Source: Agapanthus africanus
Taxonomy: Eukaryota; Streptophyta; Magnoliopsida; Asparagales; Amaryllidaceae
Length of the DNA stretch: 64,000 bases
Direction of reading: 5' to 3'
Assembly: GCA_030015575.1 (NCBI GenBank)
Contig: JASDDO010000006.1
Coordinates: forward strand, 208,573,632 to 208,637,631
Below the pieces are notes generated by a model. That model made no database searches, was not told the origin of the DNA, and was given only the letters and a program-made list of their open reading frames with translations. The position numbers and the translations under genes are program-made. Position 1 is the first letter of the stretch. The number at the start of each line of letters is the position of its first letter. Positions 45,287 through 57,481 of the stretch are shown here, one piece after another.

Positions 45287-48200
45287 TGTCACGACCCGAA
45301 AAGTACGGAACATGACCGGCACTCAAATTACGAAACGTCTCGAGGCGTACGTAATCTAAGTAAGCCAAAACCCAGAAATCCAAACCAAGTAAAGCAGTAG
45401 AGTGAAGGAAAAACCAATTTAAATCAAGCAGTTTAGCAACATAAGCCGAATATGCATTTTCATAATCACAAGTCTTTTCTAAAAATTTCGGCAGAGTTTC
45501 CTTTGTAAATACTGGCCCCGAACGGGGTACAACATGATAAATATGTACATGAATTAAAAAAGTATCCCCAAGCGGGAGCTAGCTCTTCGTCAATCGACGG
45601 ACAAACCACACAGTGCAATATAATATACAACGCCGAAAGACGAGGATCAAAACTCAAAATGAACTCAAACAGCATGAAATCCATAATAATACAACGCGAG
45701 ACTCTAAGGTCGAAGAATAAACATCACTGGTCTGCTAAGTCATTAAAATATACATGTCTGGTTGATGGAGTTTACTAGATACAATGAATAAAATAAAGTA
45801 CAATAGTGGTCACGATGCGAGTGAACCCACCTACCAAAGCAAATCACCGAGAAAGAAAGCAGTGTGCCAACAAAGCCATAAAGAAACTTTTACAGCAAAA
45901 TCTAGAAGAAACTGTGGCACAACGGGGGTGAGTTGCCAATTCGAGAGTAGAAAATATCTACGAGTAGAAATCGCATGTATAACACTATCTTAGGTCATAT
46001 CAAGTAATATCCTCAAATAAACATCCTGGTCCATCTATGTATGAGTGTAATACTACATGCTCGTGTCAGTACCTCAGATAGCAATATATCAGATATATGA
46101 TGTATGAATGCATGACGAATGGAAACAGAATACATCATGAATGAGACAACTGTTTTCTTTATTTTAATAAGATTTCTGTATGTATATAAATCGCGTATCA
46201 TCAATGAAATCGACAGATAAAATAGTGTCCAACATCGACTCAAAACATAAATCTCAGTATCTCATTATCTCAGGCTCTGGCTATCCGGACTGGCCTGTAA
46301 CATCAAATCTCAATATCTTAGTGTCTCAAGTCTCAATATCTCAATACATCGGGCTCCGTCAGTCCAGATCGACCCATATCATCAATCATACAACCACGAA
46401 CGGTATTCTCCGGATATCCGCCGTGCCAGGTAAAATCACCGGTAGGCAGTCTGACCCTGCTAGGCTCATCGTCTACACCTCGAGCTTCTTGCCCCGGGGA
46501 ACCTTACCGGGTCCACCATGTACCCGAGACGGTTCATCCAACTCCTCGAATCGGGTCTCGAAAACATCTTAGAACCGAGAAAATATCATAGTGGACAATA
46601 CTGAACATATCAAGGAAAACCGTATTTTTCTCTTTAAAATAATTCATCAGTTTTACAAAACTTTCACATGCGGTTTCCAAATCCAGAAAATATCAAGAAT
46701 ATTCCGAAATCATCAAGTCACCATGTCAATAACAATGAAAATCGGCATAAATCTCTATAATACTACATAACCAATGAATACATGAATGCATCTGATATCA
46801 TGCAATGAATGCAATAGTTAAACTAGCACATGAAAGCTATAACGTATTGCAACTATCAACTTAGTAAGCTATATCAAAGAATAGTATTTTCCTAAAGTGT
46901 ACGTGACATGGCAATTACCGATGATGATGTGTGTGAGCCGGCAAGCAAGTGTATATGGAGCATACGCATCATCGGTAATGGTGCTGGTGTCCTGACAGCA
47001 TGGTTTCATGATAATTACAGATAACATATGTACAAGAATGCAATGCGATGAAACATCATGAAATGTACAGAAAGTGATATAGTAACAGCAACACTTAAAA
47101 TGTTCCTACCTAATATACGATTCATACAGTTTGGGATATAAACATACTCACGATTTTCCACTTTTGAAAAAGAGTATGACTCGAGCCCAGTCAAACGGGT
47201 AAGGGAATCCGCCTAAGTCTGAGTCGATCTATACATACATACCTAGTAGTCGGTGATCTCGCCTCAACAGTATCACGTACGATACAATAAATAATATGAC
47301 ATCCTCGAGTCAAGAGTGCGGATCTATCCTCACAACTATCTCTCGTACGGTAAATCTATCGTACGGCATCCCAAATCTGGGTACGGGTCAAATATCATAT
47401 TTATCTTATTATTCATCTGATAACCACATCATCACATATCATGAGAAGGGTACTTATCTAAGTCTAGTACACTACTAATATCATCGACACTAATCATGAT
47501 ATGGCTACTGATCTACAGCCTCATACAATCCGGTGTCATCCATACTTATCATCATATAGAAGTATACATCGCCCAAGCGATCCATTATAATATCTTAACA
47601 TATCATACCTCATATCTCGATATATTACTCGTCAACTATCATAATATATCATCAACATAGTATCGTCGTCCAACGACCGGCTATAACATCATGACTTATC
47701 TCGGTCGCACATTAATTATCTCACGGCATCATGCCCGATCAGATCGACTCATTCCCAAGTATATTATAACATTCTCATCATCCAAGCATATGAATATACC
47801 AATATAAATATGTCCCCAATACGCACAAGGATATCAATGTATGCGAGTATGTTCATGTGCGTGTATGCAAATCTTTACTCTAAGGTTTCGGGACTAAGAA
47901 ATCGACTAGAGTCTTTTCATCCATACTCGCTAACACTAACCCCTAACCTCCAAAAGCTTTCTTGGTAAGGCTCATATCACATCCTAACATATAAAGGTAT
48001 ATATATCGTATCCCATCATATAATTCCTTACAACTTTGCGGGGGTGCTATAAGCCATCCACCCGACTTCTCCCCGTAGATATAAATTTACTCACCTTGCT
48101 TCTTGTGTGCTGATGCCAATGTCACCATCTTCATCTTCAACGTCTCGACATCACGTGGGGTACTTACACATATAAACAATCGCAAATGTGCATTAAAATC

Positions 48201-49568
48201 ATATCGGAAAACCAAATCGACACGCTAAAGGCCTATAGGTTAGAACCTATGGACCACGCTTTTAAAACCACCACCAACCCTTGATATCGTCGTACAAACG
48301 TCAAGTGATCGAGGAAAAACACAGATACAAAAATCCAGAATTCAAAATATGAGAAACGAAACCCCGAATCAAAATAGCAACTATTGAAAATGGTCTCAGA
48401 TTTTACCTTAGGTCAAATTAGCCAATTTTGCATATGCCAAGGGTCTAGATTACTGGAGATGGACCTACAGAACAAGCACGAACCAATATGGACCAGGTCT
48501 GGCCGCAAATTACGGCCAGAAGGGATTTATTTGCAGCCTGGGTAGAGGGTTAGGGGCTAGGGTTTTCATGGTAGCTTCCTAGGTGCCTGCATGTATCTCT
48601 GTCCTTGCAAAATAACTTTTAGAGGCTCCGGGTGTTAGCAGATTTCATAATACACTCACACAATCCAAAATTCTTCCAATATCGGGTTTCTAAGTCCGCT
48701 AAAATGGGATCTAGTCTTTGGTTTAGGTCTCCAATCAATCACCACAGGGGTTGTGTAGCCTCTACTAGCCTTAATTTCACCTTTGGTTTCAACTCAAACC
48801 CTAATCCTCAACTAAAAGTTTTCAAGTCCCCAAAACCACACAATATCGGTTCTAATTTAACATGGATGCTAAAGCAAATGGAAATTCTACATAATGGTTA
48901 AGAGAATACCTCATTTGGCACTTATGAATCCTCTACAGCGCCAAAACTCAAACTTTTTTGGTCCAAAGGGTTGCTTGAGAGCTTGTGCACATTTTTTGTC
49001 AAGTGGGAGTGGGGTTTTGGGTTTTTTTTGCAGATGAAGTGAGAGGATTTTTGGAGGAGGGTGGAGGTACTGCCATGGTGAAGTGAGGAGGGGAGATGAA
49101 GAGGAAAAACAAATGAAGGAAAGTAAATGACCAAGTCAACACACCCCTTACCCTCTCTTCTCTCTCATGCCCATCCCTCATTCTTTATTCTTTTTCTTTT
49201 CTTTTCTTTTTTATTTCTCTTCTCATTCTTTTAAAATTGGAATAGGAAACCCAAATGAAACCATGGTAGAAAAATGCACAAGTGTGAAAAAAGACTTTGG
49301 GCATACTATGTGCACAAAACACGCTTAATCCGCTATTAGCGATTTTTAATCACGATTTTCACTAAAATAGTGTCAAATAAATCATAAACTTTCATAATTT
49401 GTATAAATGGCATAAAACATCCTCTTTTTAGTAATTTCCATAATTTTCCAAAATTTTCCCAATTTATCGGTATTTAATTATACCACAATATTAAAATATT
49501 CAATATAATATTATTTAATTATAAAAATTCCCAAAAATAATATTTTATTTTTTTTCTGAAATGTTACA
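45287..49568 (-). repeat. 5' LTR of element E
   Basis: 4,282 bp uninterrupted, from TGTCACGACCC to GAAATGTTACA. It aligns end to end with the split left LTR (2,880 plus 1,400 bp). Its mini-exon acceptor has changed (AG to AA in sense, near 48163). Confidence 0.9.
46914..46979 (-). ncRNA. Covarying LTR hairpin, copy in E 5' LTR
   Basis: ATTACCGATGATG (46914-46926) with CATCATCGGTAAT (46967-46979), 13 bp, unchanged from the partner LTR although the loop differs. Confidence 0.75.
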
Positions 49569-49573
49569 CTTAC

Positions 49574-49907
49574 TCTAGAATTGGAGGGCTATTGTTCGCA
49601 CTCGTATGGGGTATAGGTTGACCCACGAAGGGGTGCTTAAGTTACCGGATTCCGTAAAGTGCTGGGTGGTCCATTCACTTGGTTGATTAGGGTTGCCTCA
49701 TTTCGGGGATTGGCGGGTAACTTGCCGCACTCATAGGGGTCTAGGTTCTTCATTGCACTGGCTATTCACATGACTGGGGAACGTCGCGTCTCATTTATGG
49801 CTCAAATGAAACGTGGGGCTCCTAAATTATCTGCTATTCCATATTGTTGTTCGCATGCTTGTGATAATTTTTATCTGCCTGTGATGACTATTATTTGCCT
49901 GCGATAT

Positions 49908-49956
<49 letters not shown>

Positions 49957-50400
49957 TTAGTATATACTTCTATATGTTTTGCATCCATGCTATTTCTACC
50001 CCCGCTCTTCCGTTAGTTAAGTAACCTAATGGTGAATGACGGGGTCCCGTGGCGAATGCGGATGGCATATAAATAACATGTTATTTTGGTTGTTTCTTTT
50101 GTGGCTTGGAAACTTAAAATGAGGGGAATGCATTATCTGAATAATGCAAGGAAAAATAAACATAAATGATGTTGTCAGAATCAATTTTAAAACTACTCTG
50201 TTTTCTTCAAAACTCATAGTCGTATTATTTTGCTTTGCAAAGAGATATTCGGTAAGGAATATCCCGCATCTCATTCTATAAGGGAAGAGCCTTGATCCCT
50301 TCACTGTGAGTTCTCTCTTAAGTAAAGGTTTATGTCACTAGTTTTAAAAAGCGTAGCTTAAGACACTCTATTTCAAAGCTATTCGAGTTCCTTCTGAAAG
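49574..50400 (+). other. Leader of F, second part
   Basis: Continues the F leader after E: TCTAGAATTGG and the GGGGTGCTTAAGTTACCGGA region match C at 58062-58140. CGTTAGTTAAGTAACCTAATG (50011) and the GCGAATGCGGATGGCATAT block follow. One copy of the duplicated leader unit is at 50225-50330. Ends GTTCCTTCTGAAAG, where G is inserted. Confidence 0.8.
49910..49952. repeat. TA dinucleotide microsatellite
   Basis: About 20 TA units inside the F leader. C has only a short AT-rich stretch here, so the array expanded in this copy. Confidence 0.95.
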
Positions 50401-52543
50401 TGTATGCTAGCACCGCGGCGGGGTTTAAACGGGAATCACACATGCAATTATAAAAATTTCAGGTGCTAAAGAAAACTAACCAAGATCTTAACTAGAATAT
50501 TACGGTGTTACAATGTGATGATATGAAAACTAAGAGAAGGGAAGGAGGCTACAACATTTGTAGACCGTGTCCTTCTCTACAAATGCTCTGGGTAGTAGTC
50601 CACGTGACTCCACTAGGCTCCACTTTGAAGAATGAACAAGGTTCCTCCGATGATGTTCGTGCCGAAGATGTTCCACCCAAAGTCCGCCAATCCAAGCTAT
50701 CTCTTCACTTAACTCTTTAGTGAAGGAAACACACTACACTAGAGTGCTAATAAAGTGTAGGATGGTGAAGTAGGGGTTTTATAAGCTCACTAGTGTTTCA
50801 AGCTCTATGGTTCACATCACATGTGAGGGTTTAGAGCTTGAACTATAAGGTGAAGAAAATGGAGAATGCTTGAACTCATCTCATGAGCTCAAGAAGGGGC
50901 TAAAGAAAAATAACTCAAGTCAAGAATGAATTATGAGAGTGAAGTGAAGAATGGCTCTCTCTTTCCTCACTCATTCAAGCATGGAATAAAATGCAATAAG
51001 AAATCGCAAACATGCTTGAATAGTGAGTCAAGAGTATAAACAAATAATAAAGCCCATGCTTCACACCATGATCAAAATATCTCCCCATTTACACCTCATT
51101 TTCTATTTTCCAAAAATAGAAAATTCAAGCCATGCTTCATATAATATATATATATATATACATATATATTATATCATATATATTAATATATATATTATGA
51201 AGAATAATTAGTGAGCTAATAATATTAGTTAATATATAATTATATCAAATATAATATATATCAAATTATTAAATCAACACTTGATTTAATAATCCAGTTA
51301 TATCACATATAACCGACTAATATTATTTATCTGTATATCACATTATCAAATCAACACTTGATTAGATAATCTGGTTATTTCACATATAACCTAACCGATA
51401 ACAAATAACTGCCAGATTACAATACGGTATCACATACTCGTATTTAATCAGGCCCACGCACATATCAACATGAATGCCCTATTTCGTTTCTTTTGAACCA
51501 GAAAACTTCTGTGTAGGACTATAAAGACTTGTCAATACGCCAGCAATAGGTGATGATCATATCAGTCACTACAAGCCGTCAGCGGTACTAACTGGACGTA
51601 ACGGCTATCCAGGTATTGAGCGATTAGAAGACTAACAAGGAAGCTTGTCCAAACTCCCATGAAGCCTATAGGTAACACTTATCCTACAGTCCGGTCTCTT
51701 TGTCTGATATGTGTCATATCGAGTCTATGGATGGTATCGTTAGACCCCAATAACTTGATAAGTCATGTCGATGTATGGCTCATAACGGTATAAGAAACTA
51801 ATAATAACACTTACCAGTAAATCTCATCAACAGCCCTGTCCAGGGACTTATTTTTATAGCCAATCGAGCATAGCGCAACATCAACTCCCAATATCAGGAG
51901 AGAAGAAACATGTCCTATCGCTCATTGCCTCCATGTGACTCGGGACTGTACCGAAAATCCACCTGTTTGCATGACTCTTTTGAGCCGTGTTAAGGAGGAA
52001 ATCAAAGCACAGTGGGAGCTACATATGACTCTATGATGATCTCGGGTTTACAGACTAACCTGTACCAGTGTCACCAGAGAACTGCTATCTGACAATAGGT
52101 AAAATACCAACTAGGAGTTCTTGGCCAGTCCTGTTCGGTGTACCCATTCTCTAATGAGCACCTGTGTACAATCTTTGATGTCAAACGCCAATGGATATTG
52201 GATCAACCATCGCACTCATACAGGGTCAAGAAACGTACACACTAGTCCACTCTGGAATATCGATGCCCTGTCTCGATATTCGCTCGACAAGGAACAATTA
52301 AAGGATGTACTTATAGACTACCCAGGACCCAGCAGTATAATCCGCATGATAGTCCTGGTAGTCAAGCCAACATCATAAGGGCTTTATCAATATGTATATA
52401 AGAGACGGTATAATAATACATGTGAACATGTTAAGATAAAGTAAACCAGATAGCAATGTCAAGTAAGAAATTCCTCTATATATATGTCCAAGCATCCACT
52501 ATATCATACAATAATGGCCTCTAGGGCATACATATCACTAACA
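50401..52543 (-). repeat. 3' LTR of Copia element G
   Basis: 2,143 bp, TGTATGCTAGC to CACTAACA on the plus strand. The right end is fixed by the polypurine tract; the left end is inferred from the TG and from where F homology stops. It includes an AT-rich microsatellite-like run at 51141-51200. Confidence 0.8.
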
Positions 52544-53132
52544 ATCTTCCATTTGCACTAAGGCCAGTTGTTATAGTATCTCATACCCAACATCCCAGAA
52601 AGTCTCTCGATTAGAATCTGGGGGAGGGCCTTGGTGAGTCGATCTGCTGTGCTGTCCTTAATGTCAACTCTCCTGACCTCGATCTTCCGGAGATATATTA
52701 TCTCCCTGATCAGGTGATACCGCCTAAGAATATGTCTGGATCACTGATGGGACCGGGGTTCCTAGGCCAAAGCCTTAACTCCATTGTTATCACAATACTT
52801 AGGTTTTAAATTCTCAATGGTAAGAAACGCGCCAAGTTCATCTCATGAACTTCTTCATCTAGACAGCCTCTATGGCAGCATCGTTGGTAGCGATGTATTC
52901 AGCCTTCATTGTCGAGTCTACTATGGTATCTAGCTTGGAACTCTTCCAACATACCATCCTTGCACTGAGAGTGAAGACAAAACCCAAGACCGACTAACGG
53001 TTGTCCTTATCACTCTGGAAGCTCTAATCGGTAAAGGACTCCACCTGGAGTTCACCGTTACCATACACCAAGAACATCTCTTTAGTGCTTCTCAAGTACT
53101 TAAGAATGTTCTTCACAGCTATCCAGTATTTC
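52544..53132 (-). pseudogene. Copia RNase H remnant of G
   Basis: The minus strand begins YWIAVKNILKYLRSTKEMFLVYG (in frame from about 53130), the conserved linker between Copia RT and RNase H, and continues through broken RNase H. It ends with a STADRLTKALPQ-like motif near 52620-52660, which normally reads ADPLTKALPQ. The polypurine tract (52544-52558) reads GTGCAAATGGAAGAT, with two changes from B and D. RT and everything upstream is missing. Confidence 0.85.
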
Positions 53133-54678
53133 TGTCACGACCTGCAGGGTACGGAACGTGACTGGCACTTAGGTTACGAAACGTCTCAAGACGTCCGTAA
53201 AATAAGTAAGCCAAAGCCCAGAAACCAAAACCCAATAAGCAAAAGAATGAAGGAAAACCAATCCATTGAAAGCGAGTTTATCAAATAAGTCATGTAAAAC
53301 CCTTTTTAAAAACAATACCAATTTTTCCAAAAATTTCGGCAGAGTCTCCTTTGTAAATACTGGCCCCCAAACTGGGTACAACAAAAATATATATGAATCC
53401 AACAAAATAGGGCATCCCCAAGCGGGAGCTAGCTCTTCGCCATAAGGCGGTCACAAATCCCACGCAATATAAAGCAACAACATGCGAAATAATCATAATG
53501 AAGCATAAGAAAACATCATGTCGACTCAAGTGAGCTCGACCCCAAAATACAGCATAAAAGTCCACAAACCTCACAGTCTCATCTCTAGGTCAATGTACAA
53601 CAATACTGGTAGATACAGTAGATGGAGTACACTAGATACAAAGAATATACAAGGTGGTACAAAATAGTAACATAACCCACCTATGAGCAAAATCTCGAGT
53701 CCAGGCAAAAGAGACAAAAGAAGCAAGCGCACCCGCCGCTACTGTACTGACGGAGCGGACCTGCAAAAGGCTATGGCACAACGGGGGTGAGTTACCAACT
53801 CGTGAGTAATAAATAACATCTACACAGGCTAACGAATGCATGCACACAAGCATCCTAGCATCTAAATACAGGTAAGGCAGGACATAATGGCAAGTATGTA
53901 TGCAATATGGATATACTAGCAGGTATGAATGCAATGCGAATCAACTCGTGATCTGAATGTGTAAGTATAAGAAATCATGTTTTTCCCTTTAAGAATCTCT
54001 TTTGAAATACCATCACAATACCAATGGAATCAACAAGAACCTGTGTCCAGCATCGATACCTCAAAACTATCTCAAATCTCATATCAATGTATCTCTGGCC
54101 TCAGCCGTCCGGCTGACCCATCTCAAATATCAATATCTCATCATCTAGCGGCCACGGTCGGTATCCTCTGGATATCCGCCGTCCCAAACGGTCACCGGTA
54201 GGTAATCCGTCCCCTGCCAGGCTCAACGTCAACACCACATTCCTCTTGCCTCGGGGTACCTTACCGGGCCCACCATGTACCCGTGACGGTTCCTCCACTC
54301 CTCGACACGGATTTCCAAAACCACAGCAAACTCATGGTGGACAACACTTACATCACTAGAAAACCGCAATTTACATATTTTAAAAATATAATAAGTTTAG
54401 AAATTTTGCGGCTTTCCCCCGAAATCCAGAAATATCATAAAATCTTAAGAAATCCTCATAAGTGCATATATCAATGATAATGAATGCATATGGTATCAAT
54501 AATCAAGTTGCGATGTGTGATTAATAGATTAAGCATGAACAATTAATATGATGAAGTACATGCACATGCATAGCAATCCTATAGTTTCATTTTAAGGAAT
54601 TAAAGGCAATAGCACAAGTTTAAGTATCAATTAGTAAAAGGTTTAAATTTAAAGGTTATCTAGTGTGGTGGCATGGCA

Positions 54679-54739
54679 ATTACCAGGGTGTGTGTGTAAG
54701 CATGAATAGTGCTCGTGCTGCATATAAAAACCTGGCAAT
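54679..54739 (-). ncRNA. Covarying LTR hairpin, copy in E3
   Basis: ATTACCAGG (54679-54687) faces CCTGGCAAT (54731-54739). On the minus (sense) strand this is nine pairs including one G-U wobble; on the plus strand that pair would be A-C. The stem sequence differs from E and I. Confidence 0.65.
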
Positions 54740-54924
54740 GGTGCAGGTGTCCTATAAAATGGTTTCGCATAGGTATGTCAATATAATGCATGGATGCAGC
54801 AAATAATCATATACGTATTTCACCCCTAATTACTAACATCACTAAGAATCTTGTAAGTTACTAAAACTATCGGGCGGCTTGCGCCATCCAACGATAGTCC
54901 CCCGTAGATGTTACATCTACTCAC

Positions 54925-54998
54925 CGGAATCCCTGGCTAGCTGTGTCCAATCACCGCTTTCCCCTTTCGCGCCGCGTCTGACGTCTCCGCGACCGAAC
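54925..54998 (-). other. Putative 74-nt mini-exon in E3
   Basis: Minus strand: T-rich tract then TTCCAG upstream (CAG at 55001-54999), and ATTCCG followed by GTGAGTAG downstream (donor at 54924-54919). Same length as in I. No coding potential evident. Confidence 0.5.
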
Positions 54999-55064
54999 CT
55001 GGAATTTACATCAATACCAAACAAAAGGTTACATATCAAGAACGACGCAAAACCCCAACGAAAC

Positions 55065-57221
55065 TGTTGGAGATAGTGCCCTCATAGTCAATTATTGGAT
55101 CGCAGGTACGTGATTGCAATGATTGCGGAGGACCTATCCCGGGAGCACAGTCTTACTCGAGATGATAGTATGCTATCTGGTTTGCCTTTATCAGTCGTGT
55201 ACATATTCAGGTGACTGATTGCATGTTACACTTTGATAGAGCCCTTAGGATCTTGCTTTACTACCAACAGTATGATGGCGATCATATAAGTGAGAGTTGG
55301 GTAGTTTATATGCATATCCTTAATTGTGGTCCCTAGTCGTGGGAGTTTCGAGACAGGGCATCGATACTCCGGAGTAGGCTAGTGTATACAGTCGAGACCC
55401 CGACGAGGGGCGGTGGCCGGTCTCACAAGCCACTGGTGTCAGTTGGATCACCTAAGATGTATACAGGTGCTCATTGGGTTATGAGTACACCGGACAGGAC
55501 TCGCCGGGAATCTGCTAGTTAGTACTATACCTATCGTCAGATAGCAGTTCCCTGGTGACATGTGTACAGGTTAGTTCATCGACCTGAGGTCGTCATTTGT
55601 CTCGTGTGAGTTCCCACTGTGCTTTGATTTCTACCCTACCACGGCTCAAAGGAGTCGTGCAAACAGGTAGCTTTTGGGTACAGTCCCGTGCCATATGGAG
55701 GCACGTGAGCGGATCGGCAGGGGATTCGTCTCTCCCGGTATTGGGGGCGAGATCGTGCTGTGTCTAGGAGAGCCATTACACAAAGCCCACGGCCGTGGCA
55801 AGAGATTTACTGGTAGGGACTCCAGTAGTATCTCAGGGTGTTATTGGGCTTCACTCCGACATGACTTATACTGCTATTGGGGGTCTGACGTTACTAGCCC
55901 CCTAGACAGATATGCGATACTCATTGACGAACGGACCGGACTGTATATACATTGTCACTGTTAGGCTCAGTAGGGTTTCCGGAGGAGTTCGCTCATCGGT
56001 CTCCCTTGAGTTCGCTCCTCGACCACCCTTGAGGTCAGTCCATGGGCAGCCGTTACGCATAGCTAGTGCCGCTGACGGTTTGTGGTTAAACCCACTGCCA
56101 GGGTGCTGACGAGTCATTAGAGTCCCCCACAGACAGTTTCCCAAGTTCGGGCGAAACGTTGTAGAGGCCGTATGGTTTTATGGCAGGGTTCGGAAAATGC
56201 ACGTGCGTTTACGCACGTGTCAGTTTTCGGGCAGATGATACTGGTCGGCTTTGGTTTAAGCCGGATCCGAGTATTATATTGAGTAGGTATAATATCTTTG
56301 TCTCAGTTGCATTTGTATTCGGTCGTAATACAAATGCGGGTATATTTATACAGTTTCGGGGTTGTCCTGAAATTCGTTTCAGGATCACTTTTGGAAGTTG
56401 CCAGTTTCCAGTTTTCTATCAGCCGTCTTTTAACATTCGGTTAAAGACGGATTTATCTTTTCTTCAGATATGATGAGTCGTGCTTCTAGAAGTTTCTAGA
56501 TGAGGTGACTAGGATTATATGGTGTTGAGTTTTAATTGGATGCATTTAATGGTTCATTAATGCTTGATGAGGTGTTTAAGTGATTCATCCTTTATCATTA
56601 AAGCTTCTTGTTTTCTTAAAGATATTTTTAAAGTGAGAAGGTTTCTCTTATGGTCACCCCCCTCTCCTACGGTCACCTCCCTCTTGCTATATATGGCTTG
56701 CCCTCTCTCTCTCCTCATTCTCACTCTCACTTGTTGGTTTCATTTTAGAGAGAAAAGATTATGATAGGTTTTATCGGTGTATGGAATTTCACAGTCCATT
56801 TCATTCCATCACCCGATTCCTTCGGCAACTTCATTAACCGTCCGTCCATAGCTTTGGACAGAACGAGACAAAGTCATCTACTCATTTTCTACACCAATCT
56901 TGGTCGTCTCTTTTAGCAAACTTGACGATCGAGTTGCCTCAAGTCAGAGGCGGGAACCCGTTAAAAGAACCGATCATGTGGTGCCACCTCGACGAGGAGA
57001 TCGGAGATCGACGAGATCGGAGCAGCCGCAACGGAGCGTGGGATGATGGTTGAATTTCGAAGGACTCGGATCGTTCGGTATAACCATTCTACACTCTTTA
57101 CAGTTTGTTAGTTTAGCAATAATGGCAGATCCGGGTTAAAGTATACGATAGCGCCAAGTTTAAAAGTTTTGTTCCGCATTTTGGCGTCTGTAGACTGCCG
57201 GGGCGATAGCGTAGACTTACA
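55065..57221 (+). repeat. 5' LTR of Copia element C
   Basis: 2,157 bp, TGTTGGAGATAG to GACTTACA. It contains the perfect hairpin CACGTGCGT-TT-ACGCACGTG (56200-56219) and the stem CGGCTT with AAGCCG (56245-56263). Reading frames in it recur in the 3' LTR only through LTR identity. Confidence 0.95.
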
Positions 57222-57222
57222 G

Positions 57223-57234
57223 TGGTATCAGAGC
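57223..57234 (+). other. Primer-binding site of element C
   Basis: TGGTATCAGAGC, one base after the LTR. Confidence 0.95.
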
Positions 57235-57433
57235 CTAACCATTTTGCTATACTAACTTGTGCTAACGCGTTTAAAACATCGATCCGACCGGAAAACTAAA
57301 AACTGCAAAATCCATGCCCGGCAGTTTCTGTTAATTTTAAACGGTCTCAAAATTTATTTCTGGATGTCTTAAAAATCTGTGCAGGGAATTATAAGAGCCA
57401 CGACAAAATTTGGGGTCGTGATCCCTCCAAGCT

Positions 57434-57481
57434 GCCGCGGAAGGGCGGCCAAACCCATGGTTCGGCCGCGCAACCGCGGCC
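57434..57481 (+). repeat. GC-rich dyad module in C leader
   Basis: GCCGCGGAAGGGCGGCC followed by GGCCGCGCAACCGCGGCC, partly complementary halves, about 210 nt after the primer-binding site. Confidence 0.8.

Larger units (their letters stand above)
27998..49568 (-). mobile_element. Element E: LARD-like non-autonomous Gypsy element
   Basis: Two LTRs of about 4.28 kb (27998-30877 plus 41044-42443; and 45287-49568) flank only 2,843 bp of interior with no recognisable gag or pol. Without D the element is about 11.4 kb. Sense is minus: primer-binding site at 45271-45282, polypurine tract at 42444-42456, LTR start TGTAACATTTC. The flanks are CTAAC (27993-27997) and CTTAC (49569-49573), a duplication with one mismatch. 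The LTR copies differ by several percent by eye, so E is older than D. LTRs are homologous to I, so a Tekay-like chromovirus probably supplies the proteins (inference). Confidence 0.85.
26206..50400 (+). mobile_element. Element F: truncated Copia element, split by E
   Basis: A Copia LTR lacking its first 1.1 kb or so (about 26206-27167) leads into a primer-binding site and leader (27168-27997). The leader resumes at 49574, after E, and ends at 50400 where G begins. The two leader halves match the continuous leader of C across the E insertion point (C 57223 to 58910). No gag or pol is present. The left boundary with the I LTR is placed to within about 20 bp. Confidence 0.8.
50401..53132 (-). 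mobile_element. Element G: Copia 3' LTR and end of pol
   Basis: On the minus strand this is the 3' end of a Copia element inserted in the F leader: RNase H remnant (53132-52559), polypurine tract, 3' LTR (52543-50401). It is diverged from D and H but colinear. The rest of the element is cut off by the E3 LTR at 53133. The duplication would be GAAAG (50396-50400); the partner is not visible. Confidence 0.8.
53133..55064 (-). repeat. E3: diverged E-type Gypsy LTR, partial
   Basis: Starts TGTCACGACC at 53133 and follows the E LTR (GTACGGAACGTGACTGGCAC, GGTTACGAAACGTCTCAAG, AAATTTCGGCAGAGTC) but is much diverged. It ends at the C insertion, so it is a solo or partial LTR as seen here. Closer in places to the I LTR (TACCGGGCCCACCATGTACC). 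Confidence 0.85.

Noticed and set aside
55674..56473. Frames repeated at 63166-63965
   Set aside because: They are in the two C LTRs and duplicate only because the LTRs do.
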